This document shows positions 5,318 through 10,985 of a stretch of 10,985 nt of DNA, one piece after another. The DNA is taken from the NCBI GenBank assembly GCA_964387775.1, contig CAYLZO010000186.1, forward strand, positions 1 to 10,985. Direction: 5' to 3'. Source of the stretch: CAYLZO01 sp964387775. GTDB taxonomy: Bacteria > Chloroflexota > Anaerolineae > JAAYZQ01. The notes under the pieces are model-generated. The model did not search any database. It was not told where the DNA came from and was given only the letters and a program-made list of their open reading frames with translations. Every line of letters begins with the position of its first letter. Within the stretch, counting starts at the first letter, position 1. The translations under genes and the position numbers were made by a program.

Positions 5318-8300
5318 CGGTGTCCTTCCAGTACCAGTGGTTTAGGGCCGAGAGGGGAAAGCTGATGACCCAGGGCTTGATCAGGATGTGCTGGCGCCCA
5401 TAAAAGAGCGGGACGATGGGCGCCTCTTGCACCAGAATCCGGTCCGCCTGACGCAGAAGGCCAAGTCTCAGTTCCTGGTCCCACGTGTGCCTGGCCTCCT
5501 CGATCAGTTGCTCGTAAGCCTGGTTCGCCCACCGCGTATCCTGCCGGATCGAGTCGGCGGCCAAGAACCGACTGGGATCGGGCCAGCCGGCAAACCGCGC
5601 CAGGATGTAGAGGTGGGGAGGATCTTGCTCCATCCTCTTTTGGAAAGGGGGCCAATCGACCACGTCCCAGGAAACCCGAATTCCCAGGTTCTCCTGCCAC
5701 TCGGCCTGGAGGTAGTCGGTGATCAAAGGATCGATGGGCGGCACGGACAGGGCTTCGAGCAGGGGCAGTCCGGAACCGGCCGCGTGGCCGGCAGCGGCCA
5801 GGAGTTGCCGTGCCTGCTCGGGCTCGTAGGGATAGCCGATCTGGGGCGAATGACCCGGCATGCCGCGCGGGACAAAGCCGCCCGTGGCCGGGTCGTACAT
5901 GCCGCGCAGAACCACGCTGCCCAGTTTCTCCCGGTCGGCTGCCAGGGCAAACGCTCGGCGCAGGCGCACGTCGTCAAAGGGCGGACGGCTGGTGACAAAG
6001 CCGACATAGATGGTGTACAGCCACGGTGCCGACAGGTACTCGGCGGCGAATTGGCGGCGAATGCGGTCGCCCTCGTGCACGGCGGCGTCGGTCAGGGTCA
6101 AGACGTCCAGGTCGCCCTGCGCGTACTGGTCCAACGGGGCCGAGAGATCCTGGGTGGCGGGGTCCTGGGGAAAGTGCAGCACAACACGCTCCACGTTGCC
6201 CTGGCGATGCCCCCCGTAGAAGGGGTTCTGCACCAGCGTCATGCCCTCACTCCGATCCCAGGCCTCCAGGCAAAAAGGCCCATTGCTGACGATCTTGTCT
6301 ACGTCGGTCCACGACGCACCAAAGGCCTCCACCAGGTGGCGCGGGACGGGACAGGCATTGGCATGGATCAACACATAGAGAAAATGGCTGACGGGTTCTT
6401 CGAGTTCGACGTCGAGGGTGCGGTTATCGAGGGCCTGCACACCGACACCCTCGGCCCCCGCGACCTCCCCTTGGTGAAAAACCCGCGCGCCCTTGATCGC
6501 CAGGAGCTTGGAAGCGTCGGCGCCCACGGCCGAATGAAGCACGCGCTTCCAGGCATATTCAAAGTCGTGGGCGGTGACGGGCGTGCCATCGCTCCAACGC
6601 GCGTTGGGGCTCAGATGGAAACGGTAGTGGCGCCCTCCTTCCAGCACCTGCCAACCCTGCGCAACCTCGGGCACGACGTCCAGGTCCGGCGCCGTCGATA
6701 CGAGCCCGCTGAACAGTTGCTCGACGACCGTAGTCGAGACGTACTCGGCGCAGAGGCCCGGGTCCAGGGTGTAGGGGCGGCGCCAGCGGATGCGCAGGGC
6801 GTGGGGCGCAGGAGGAAGGGCTAACGAGAGCTCCTGTCGCCCAACCTGCTGCCGTTGGGCAAAGCCCTCCTCAAAAGCCCGGCGCGCCTGGGCAAAGTCA
6901 AAGCGGGTGTGATAGGCCAGCCCGAGTTTCATCAGCGTCCGGCCGGCCCCCTCGTATTCGTCGCGCTCTTTCTGCAGCGCCAGCGCCTGGTTGTAAAAGT
7001 CGATGGCCTCGCAGTGGGCATAGGCCAGCCGGGCCTGGTCGCCGGCCAGGAGCAAGTAACGAATCGCCTTCGCTTCCAGTGCCCGGTCCACGTGCCGGCC
7101 CTGGCAAAAGTGGAAGGCCAGCTCACCCGCCACCTCCTCCATCTCTGTGGTATGGCACGTCTCCACCGCCTCGCCCGCCCGGGCGTGCAGGCGCCGCCTG
7201 TGCCGGAGCGGGATCCCGGCATAGACCACCTCGCGGATCTTGTGATGGTGGAAGACATAGTCGCGGCTCGCAGAACCGCTGCCCTCGTCGACAAAGCGCC
7301 GTCGCAGGAGCGCGTCGAGGGCTCCCAGAGTCGCTTCCTCGGCCTGCCCCCAGGCCGCGCAGAGCAGGTCAAAGTCGAACTCGCGGCCCAGCATGGCTGC
7401 CACCTGCAGCGCTTGCCGGGCCTCCCCGCCAAGCCGGCCCACCCGGGCCTGGATGGCCTCGCTCAGCCCCACAGGCAGCGGCAGCTCCGCCCCCGAGACG
7501 TGGGCAAAATCGCCCTGCCAGGCCCCGGCCTCCAGACGGACCAGCCCCGCCTCGAACAGCGCCTTGACCATCTCCATCAGAAAGAAGGGGTTGCCCTCTG
7601 TCTCGGCGTACAGGCGGCGGGCCAGCGGCGTGACGGCAAAGCGCCCGTCCAGGATGGCCTGGTGCAGCTCTGCCGTCTCGGTCATCGGTTCGGCGTCCAG
7701 CTCCTGCGCCACGATCTGCTGGCAGCGGCGGTACTGGGCCAGGGCCGCGTCGCGCTGGCCCAGGTGGCAGAGGGCGCGCATGGCCAGCCGGTGGGCGTCC
7801 TCGCGCAGGGGGTCGTGCTGGAGCAGCCGCAAGGCGATGGCAAGCGCGTCCTCGTGGTCGCCCCGGGCTTCCAGCCCGCGCATCAAGCGCGCCAGGGCTT
7901 CGGAGAAGAGGGTTTCCAGCCGGTAGCGCTCGTTGAGGACCCAGTCGTCGTAAAAGCCTTCCAGGAAATCGCCCCGGTATAGGGCAGCGGCGGCCTGGAG
8001 AGAGGACAGATCGGAGCAGGCGACCCGTGCCTCGAACTCGGCGACGTCGAGCCAGAGGTCGGCCTGGGGATCGAACTGGACGGCGTGGACGTCGGCGAGC
8101 AGCGAATTCTCGTCGGGCAGGCAGCGGCGGATGTGCCACAGGGCCGTCGTCAGGGAACGACGCGCCCTGCGCTCTGGCCGGTCGCCCCAGAAGAGGGCGG
8201 CCAGCCGCTCGCGGGGCTGCGGTTGCCGGCGATGGAGGGCCAGGTAGGCGAAGAGGGACTGGGATTTGAGCGTCGGTGGCTTGGCCAACGGGTGGCCCTC

Positions 8301-8348
8301 GTGGCGGATGACGAAAGGTCCCAGCAAGAACAGCCGCAAGGCGGGCAT
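5301..8348 (-). CDS. BTAD transcriptional regulator fused to SBP_bac_5 solute-binding domain, 1015 aa
   Basis: Starts at the ATG at 8348, with GGGAGG at 8356-8361 (7 nt away). The frame is open up to 8870, but that part is not protein-like and overlaps a facing gene. Residues 1-90: winged helix ('LRLFLLGPFVIRHEGHPLAK', 'RERLAALFWGD', 'RRSLTTALWHIRRCL'). About 95-232: BTAD ('YRRCQQIVAQELDAEPMTE'). About 240-380: only the C-terminal arm of the AAA_16 module ('LARRLYAETEGNPFFLMEMV'). Walker A and B are absent. About 390-505: TPR-like helices. About 513-1010: a complete SBP_bac_5 (OppA/DppA-type) domain, with 'RRPYTLDPGLCAEYVSTTVV', 'FHLSPNARWSDGTPVTAHDF' near 580-600, and 'PVPRHLVEAFG'. There is no signal peptide, so the binding domain works in the cytoplasm as a ligand sensor. 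E. coli SgrR (HTH plus SBP5) is the known parallel, with a different HTH. The ligand may be a peptide or other small molecule. It could not hydrolyse ATP. Confidence 0.92.
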   Translation of the reverse strand: MPALRLFLLGPFVIRHEGHPLAKPPTLKSQSLFAYLALHRRQPQPRERLAALFWGDRPERRARRSLTTALWHIRRCLPDENSLLADVHAVQFDPQADLWLDVAEFEARVACSDLSSLQAAAALYRGDFLEGFYDDWVLNERYRLETLFSEALARLMRGLEARGDHEDALAIALRLLQHDPLREDAHRLAMRALCHLGQRDAALAQYRRCQQIVAQELDAEPMTETAELHQAILDGRFAVTPLARRLYAETEGNPFFLMEMVKALFEAGLVRLEAGAWQGDFAHVSGAELPLPVGLSEAIQARVGRLGGEARQALQVAAMLGREFDFDLLCAAWGQAEEATLGALDALLRRRFVDEGSGSASRDYVFHHHKIREVVYAGIPLRHRRRLHARAGEAVETCHTTEMEEVAGELAFHFCQGRHVDRALEAKAIRYLLLAGDQARLAYAHCEAIDFYNQALALQKERDEYEGAGRTLMKLGLAYHTRFDFAQARRAFEEGFAQRQQVGRQELSLALPPAPHALRIRWRRPYTLDPGLCAEYVSTTVVEQLFSGLVSTAPDLDVVPEVAQGWQVLEGGRHYRFHLSPNARWSDGTPVTAHDFEYAWKRVLHSAVGADASKLLAIKGARVFHQGEVAGAEGVGVQALDNRTLDVELEEPVSHFLYVLIHANACPVPRHLVEAFGASWTDVDKIVSNGPFCLEAWDRSEGMTLVQNPFYGGHRQGNVERVVLHFPQDPATQDLSAPLDQYAQGDLDVLTLTDAAVHEGDRIRRQFAAEYLSAPWLYTIYVGFVTSRPPFDDVRLRRAFALAADREKLGSVVLRGMYDPATGGFVPRGMPGHSPQIGYPYEPEQARQLLAAAGHAAGSGLPLLEALSVPPIDPLITDYLQAEWQENLGIRVSWDVVDWPPFQKRMEQDPPHLYILARFAGWPDPSRFLAADSIRQDTRWANQAYEQLIEEARHTWDQELRLGLLRQADRILVQEAPIVPLFYGRQHILIKPWVISFPLSALNHWYWKDTVIEPH

Positions 8349-8388
8349 TGAAAAACCTCCCACGAAAGAGAACCGAAACCCTGAGCAT

Positions 8389-8417
8389 ATTATAATCGAT
8401 GCTCTCGTTTTCGTCAA
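8389..8417 (-). promoter_or_regulatory. Sigma70 promoter of BTAD-SBP5 regulator with embedded CGAAAACG
   Basis: On the minus strand TTGACG (8412-8417), a 17-nt spacer and consensus TATAAT (8389-8394). Start of transcription is expected near 8382, giving a leader of about 34 nt. The octamer CGAAAACG (8406-8413) overlaps the last two bases of the -35 box and the start of the spacer, a position where a bound protein would block RNA polymerase or, for a SARP, contact sigma. Confidence 0.85.
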
Positions 8418-8662
8418 CGCCCTTGGCTGGCGCTCATTGATACGCCCGCCGATAGGCCAGAGTCTGCCCGCGAACTCGGTGTCCACAGCCAGACGTGAGC
8501 CGTCGCGAGGTGTAGAGCACTCGAGATCTTGCCTCCACCGGTTGCTCGGATGCCTCAAGTCCCCCGCACGAGAAGCACAGGACAGCGAAACCTTGCGGGC
8601 CGACGGATGTTGCAAGGCTGGCTTGGAGGCTCGAACGCCTATTCTTTCGGACGGCGATCTTG

Positions 8663-8691
8663 TTGACACGGATAGATGGCTGTAGTATACT
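8663..8691 (+). promoter_or_regulatory. Sigma70 promoter of vapB-like gene
   Basis: Consensus TTGACA at 8663-8668, a 17-nt spacer and TATACT at 8686-8691. Start is expected near 8698, about 41 nt before the ATG at 8739. Confidence 0.85.
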
Positions 8692-8738
8692 GGACACAGA
8701 AAGGTGAATGACCGTTGGTTGCGAAAGGAAGACACAAG

Positions 8739-9059
8739 ATGGGCAAAGTCGTTGATGTGAAAATCACTGACGAGGGGGTGCCAATCCCACAGCCTCTCCT
8801 GGAAGCCTGGGGAGATATCCAGGAAGTCGGGATCGAACAGCGAGCTGATGCCTTGGTTGTCAAACCCCAAGCTGAGAGCAGCAGAGGTCTGTATGACCTT
8901 ATCGTAGAGGAGATGAAGGCAGCCGGCCTGATCGAAGAGCTACCCTGGACACCGCCTCTGGCAGTCTCGGTTGACGCGCGTGCCCGGTTGACAGAGAAGT
9001 TGAGCCATAGACAGCCCCTTTCCGAACTCATTCTCAAGGATCGGGAGGAGCGCGCGTGA
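8739..9059 (+). CDS. VapB-type antitoxin with AbrB-like N-terminus (106 aa)
   Basis: The ATG at 8739 follows an AAAGGAAG purine-rich site; a TTG at 8715 in frame is possible but lies over that site. The N-terminal half ('VVDVKITDEGVPIPQPLLEA', 'EVGIEQRADALVVKP', residues 4-49) has the swapped-hairpin pattern of AbrB/MazE-type DNA-binding antitoxins. The C-terminal part ('YDLIVEEMKAAGLIEELPW' near 57-76, then 'ARLTEKLSHRQPLSELILKD') is the toxin-binding tail typical of VapB partners of PIN toxins. The family binds its own promoter and neutralises the toxin RNase. The stop codon overlaps the next start (GTGA), the usual coupling to vapC. Here, however, the toxin gene ends after 13 codons, so this is an orphan antitoxin. 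The family call is by pattern, without search. Confidence 0.75.
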   Translation: MGKVVDVKITDEGVPIPQPLLEAWGDIQEVGIEQRADALVVKPQAESSRGLYDLIVEEMKAAGLIEELPWTPPLAVSVDARARLTEKLSHRQPLSELILKDREERA

Positions 9060-9097
9060 GTCGCTACTATCTGGATGCTAGCGCGCTTGTCAGCTGA
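9056..9097 (+). pseudogene. vapC (PIN toxin) remnant, first 13 codons
   Basis: The GTG at 9056 overlaps the antitoxin stop. It reads MSRYYLDASALVS and then TGA (9095-9097). 'YYLDASAL' is the classic first strand of PIN-domain VapC toxins, with the first catalytic Asp (residue 7); the usual continuation is 'VKRYxxExGS'. Similarity stops at about nt 9091, after Val-12, and the DNA beyond leads into the 3' end of the ATPase gene at 9119. No other piece of the PIN domain was found downstream in the window. The toxin is therefore inactive. Confidence 0.75.
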
Positions 9098-9118
9098 GTC
9101 AGACCGATGATGGCCCTG

Positions 9119-10531
9119 TCACCCCCCATCGACCTTAACAACTTGGGCCGGCGTGAAAAGGTGCACATTCCGTTCCCCTTCACCTAGCGCCCGCAGGCCG
9201 GGGGCCAGGTTGCGGGCATAGATGGCATAATGCACGTCCCAATGAGCGTCACTGCCCCGCAGCCAGTGCTGACCCCGCTCCACCAAGCGCTCCAGATTCC
9301 GCGGCGTGACCGGTTCCTGTCGCCAGCGAGCCTCACCCAAGACCACCGACCGGCTGTGGCGATCCACACCGACCACATCGATCTGAGCCTGGCCGCTCCA
9401 CCACGAGCCCACTTCCGCCACGGGCGGCAGGCCGCCCTGACCACCGGAGTGCAGCAAGTGCCAACGGGCGATCCGCTCCCACATCGGCGCGACGACCTGG
9501 GGCAACTGGTGCCGGATCTCGTGCCATAGCGCCTCCTGCCCATGACCTATCTCCAGCTCCGCCTGGCGAGGGCCGACGAAGCGCTGCCAGAAGCGCAGGA
9601 AAGGATCCTCCAGGTGATAGCGCGCCCAACGCCGCCGGCCTTTGCCACGCTCCAGGGGTTGCTGGACGGTAATCAGGCCCATTTCTTGCAGGGTCAGCAG
9701 GTAGTGGGAAACGTTTTTGTCGTGCAGAGCAGCAGCCTGAGTGATCTCGGCCCGAGTGTGAGCACCGAGGGCAATGGCTTGCAGGATGCGCATATACAGC
9801 GGCACATCCATACCCCGCATCTCCAGGTGCATTTGCAGGGGAATCTCGTTGAACAGCGAGCCGGTGGGTTCCAGAATCGCGCGGCGCACATTGGTCAGCA
9901 ACTCCACCTCGGGGTCCATCGAGATCAGATAATAAGGCATCCCACCCAGCACAGCATAGGTTTCGACCAGCGCATCCGGTGAGTAAGCTGGGAAGAAGGC
10001 TGGAAGATCGGCGATATTCAGGGGCTTGAGCTCAAAAGGCCAGGTGTGGCGCAGATAGAGGGGCGCATCTGGATCCAACACCTGCTGGCGCATCACGCTG
10101 AGCAGGGAGCCGGTCAGGACAAGAAAGATCTGGGTGTGCTGTAGCTCCATGTCCCACACCATCTGCAGGTAGGAGGCGATGGGCGGGTGGGCCGCCACGA
10201 GGCGGGGGAACTCGTCGATCACCACCACGAAACGACGCTCGCGGGCCAGGGTGACAAGGGCCTGCAGGGCAGTCTCCCAGTCAGGGAAGGTGAAAGCCGG
10301 ATCGGTGGACTCACCGTTCGCTTGTGCGATCAATTGGGAGAAGCGGCGCAACAGCGTCTCACTGTCGTCGCGCGTGGCAAAGAAAAAGATGTGGGGCTTC
10401 TCCTGGGCCCAATAGTAAGCCAGGGTGGTCTTGCCCACCCGCCGGCGGCCGTAGAGGACGACCAACTCAGCCCGGCCACTGGCGTAGCGGATATCGAGAT
10501 ATCCCAGTTCGCGTTCACGATTCCGCAGCAT
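9119..10531 (-). CDS. AAA ATPase with wHTH and DUF234 nuclease-like tail (470 aa)
   Basis: Starts at the ATG at 10531, with AGGAGG at 10538-10543 (6-nt spacing). A GTG two codons earlier lies against the RBS and is less likely. Residues 1-230 form an archaeal-type ATPase (PF01637-like): 'RERELGYLD' at 5-13, Walker A GRRRVGKT at 28-35, Walker B VVVIDE at 102-107, and a sensor-like 'LVLTGSLLSVM' at 137-147. About 245-295 is a winged helix ('RAEITQAAALHDKNVSHYLL', then TLQEMGLI). About 300-470 is DUF234, a PD-(D/E)XK-like domain: 'YHLEDPFLRFWQRFV', then IDVVGVD (D385) and LGEARWR (E400-A-R402). The usual catalytic Lys of the ExK pair (GExKW in most relatives I recall) is Arg here. Such proteins are common in archaea and deep-branching bacteria; their role is unproven, with transposon or toxin-like roles proposed. 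It is tail-to-tail with the vapC remnant, 21 bp apart. Confidence 0.88.
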   Translation of the reverse strand: MLRNRERELGYLDIRYASGRAELVVLYGRRRVGKTTLAYYWAQEKPHIFFFATRDDSETLLRRFSQLIAQANGESTDPAFTFPDWETALQALVTLARERRFVVVIDEFPRLVAAHPPIASYLQMVWDMELQHTQIFLVLTGSLLSVMRQQVLDPDAPLYLRHTWPFELKPLNIADLPAFFPAYSPDALVETYAVLGGMPYYLISMDPEVELLTNVRRAILEPTGSLFNEIPLQMHLEMRGMDVPLYMRILQAIALGAHTRAEITQAAALHDKNVSHYLLTLQEMGLITVQQPLERGKGRRRWARYHLEDPFLRFWQRFVGPRQAELEIGHGQEALWHEIRHQLPQVVAPMWERIARWHLLHSGGQGGLPPVAEVGSWWSGQAQIDVVGVDRHSRSVVLGEARWRQEPVTPRNLERLVERGQHWLRGSDAHWDVHYAIYARNLAPGLRALGEGERNVHLFTPAQVVKVDGG

Positions 10532-10549
10532 CGTCACCTCCTGGATTCA

Positions 10550-10592
10550 ATCATCCCGAATGACGATTTCGAAAACTGTCATTGAGGATGAT
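10550..10592. promoter_or_regulatory. Imperfect 43-bp dyad over the ATPase transcription start
   Basis: Centred on 10571. Base pairs form between 10550-10556 and 10586-10592 (ATCATCC/GGATGAT), between 10559-10564 and 10578-10583 (AATGAC/GTCATT), and between 10567-10569 and 10573-10575. It spans the predicted start point and leader between the -10 box and the Shine-Dalgarno site, as an operator for a dimeric repressor would. Confidence 0.5.
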
Positions 10593-10594
10593 CT

Positions 10595-10623
10595 ATTATA
10601 CGCGAGGTTTGTACGGATAGCAA
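10595..10623 (-). promoter_or_regulatory. Sigma70 promoter of AAA/DUF234 gene
   Basis: On the minus strand TTGCTA (10618-10623), a 17-nt spacer and consensus TATAAT (10595-10600). Start is expected near 10588, inside the dyad at 10550-10592, giving a leader of about 57 nt. Confidence 0.7.
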
Positions 10624-10685
10624 ACGACAGCTGGTGTTGTGAAGCTAGAGACGATTTCGCTTCAGCGATTTCTGAACATGTCCAG

Positions 10686-10726
10686 ACAAAGAAACCGGCA
10701 GGTTTCTTGCCATGAACACCTGCCGG
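10686..10726 (-). terminator. Rho-independent terminator (minus strand)
   Basis: CCGGCAGGT and its exact complement (10718-10726 and 10695-10703) form a 9-bp GC-rich stem with a 14-nt loop. On the minus strand a T-rich run (TTTCTTTGT, 10694-10686) follows. It lies 1 nt beyond the stop of the 52-aa ORF, and it closes the minus-strand unit entering from the right edge. Confidence 0.7.
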
Positions 10727-10727
10727 A

Positions 10728-10886
10728 TCACCTGCTCTGAAAGCACGAACGCGCCACAGATTTGACGAATGGCGCGAGCTGTAGTATAGTTTCCATCGTA
10801 TTCGGGGGTGGTGCAAGGGTACACACATCGGCTAAAGCTGATGCTCGCGGGTTCGTTGCCAAACGAATCAGTGCGCGCAGCGACAT
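10728..10886 (-). CDS. Doubtful 52-aa ORF at end of minus-strand operon
   Basis: The ATG at 10886 directly follows the TAG of the upstream partial gene, with GAGGGAG 6 nt ahead. The stop at 10728 is just before a terminator. The product starts MSLRALIRLATNPRASALAD and then becomes low in recognisable structure (Pro-rich 'LAPPPNT', a short hydrophobic helix, 'SCFQSR' end). No family recognised. It could be a real small protein, the remnant of a decayed gene, or just 3' untranslated sequence. A facing promoter-like sequence at 10762-10790 lies inside it. Confidence 0.3.
   Translation of the reverse strand: MSLRALIRLATNPRASALADVCTLAPPPNTMETILQLAPFVKSVARSCFQSR
10762..10790 (+). promoter_or_regulatory. 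Promoter-like sequence facing the right-edge operon
   Basis: TTGACG at 10762-10767, a 17-nt spacer and TATAGT at 10785-10790, a good sigma70 match on the plus strand. No plus-strand gene follows before the window end. It would make an RNA antisense to the partial gene at 10887-10985 or serve a gene outside the window. Confidence 0.5.
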
Positions 10887-10985
10887 CTAGTCTCCCTCTT
10901 GTTTCTCTTCGATGCGGGCGCGCAGATCCCCGATCTTTTTCTCCAGGAACGGGATCCAGATCTGGACCCGGCGCTGGTTCAGGGC
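10887..10985 (-). CDS. C-terminus of an unidentified protein (32 aa visible)
   Basis: Entering from the right edge on the minus strand, 32 codons then TAG at 10887-10889. The visible tail runs ALNQRRVQIWIPFLEKKI and ends GDLRARIEEKQEGD, a charged amphipathic helix likely to form a coiled coil. The open frame, codon pattern and the following RBS/terminator support a real gene. Too little is visible to name it. Confidence 0.5.
   Translation of the reverse strand, partial: ALNQRRVQIWIPFLEKKIGDLRARIEEKQEGD

Larger units (their letters stand above)
8349..8738. other. Intergenic region with two divergent promoters
   Basis: This 390-bp gap separates the divergent BTAD-SBP5 and vapB genes. It holds the minus-strand promoter at 8389-8417 and the plus-strand promoter at 8663-8691. 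In between (about 8420-8660) I see no convincing ORF, RNA gene or long repeat. Frames open there give Ser/Arg/Cys-rich, non-protein-like translations on both strands. Confidence 0.6.

Noticed and set aside
5388..6824. Plus-strand 478-aa open frame, and similarly 6855-7982 (375 aa)
   Set aside because: Both are antisense to the BTAD-SBP5 gene, arise from the high GC of its codons, and show no domain pattern.
8628..8652. tRNA-like T-arm string (GGCTCGAACGCC)
   Set aside because: The loop is 6 nt rather than 7, and no acceptor, D or anticodon arm fits upstream.
8434..8697. Minus-strand ORF (87 aa) in the intergenic gap
   Set aside because: No RBS, crosses the vapB promoter, and the translation is Ser/Arg-rich with no pattern; the 'LAVDTEFAG' string in another frame there recalls RNase D only by chance.
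8349..8870. In-frame 174-codon N-terminal extension of the BTAD-SBP5 protein
   Set aside because: It overlaps its own promoter and the facing vapB gene, and the winged-helix domain starts right at the ATG at 8348, which has a proper RBS.
1..10985. CRISPR array, rRNA or prophage genes
   Set aside because: No regularly spaced repeats of CRISPR length, no rRNA-like conserved stretches and no phage structural motifs were seen.

Overview
The window looks like a piece of a GC-rich bacterial chromosome, most likely Chloroflexota (Anaerolineae/Caldilineae-like). This is an inference from gene content, since no marker gene is present. The clues are two giant regulators with a SARP/BTAD head and TPR tail, a small 'YLLRMWRD...GFASLEALF' protein, a VapB antitoxin ending in 'PLSELILKDRE', and an AAA ATPase with a DUF234 tail. 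Promoters are plain sigma70 type, and five copies with exact 17-nt spacers are visible.

Layout. 1-178 (-): N-terminal fragment of a transglutaminase-like protein. 210-394: MITE-like element with 16-bp perfect terminal inverted repeats and the widespread GTCATTGCGAG...GAAGCAATC core. 475-1553 (-): a putative three-gene set, made of a 79-aa conserved protein, a doubtful 56-aa hydrophobic peptide, and a secreted SnoaL/NTF2-like protein with an LPETG sorting signal. 1599-1711: intergenic region with phased CGAAAACG repeats and a near-perfect promoter. 1712-5317 (+): 1201-aa BTAD/AAA/TPR regulator. 5301-8348 (-): second BTAD regulator, convergent with and overlapping the first by 17 bp. It has lost its P-loop NTPase core and carries a full SBP_bac_5 (OppA-like) domain at its C-terminus. 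8349-8738: intergenic, with two divergent promoters. 8739-9059 (+): VapB-like antitoxin, followed by the first 13 codons of a vapC PIN toxin that then breaks off. 9119-10531 (-): AAA ATPase/DUF234, with a strong dyad over its transcription start. 10679-10985: a terminator, a doubtful 52-aa ORF and the C-terminus of a further gene, all read on the minus strand.

How it may work together. The two convergent regulators are the centre of the window. One is a full-length ATP-dependent (STAND-like) BTAD regulator. The other has swapped its ATPase core for a solute-binding domain, so it is predicted to sense a peptide or other small ligand in the cytoplasm, in the manner of E. coli SgrR (winged helix plus SBP5). 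Both promoters carry the octamer CGAAAACG. At the first promoter it appears as two direct repeats 11 bp apart plus a degenerate third, the spacing used by SARP regulators. This suggests cross- or auto-regulation, possibly also of the divergent secreted-protein genes. The function of the pair is inferred, not shown.
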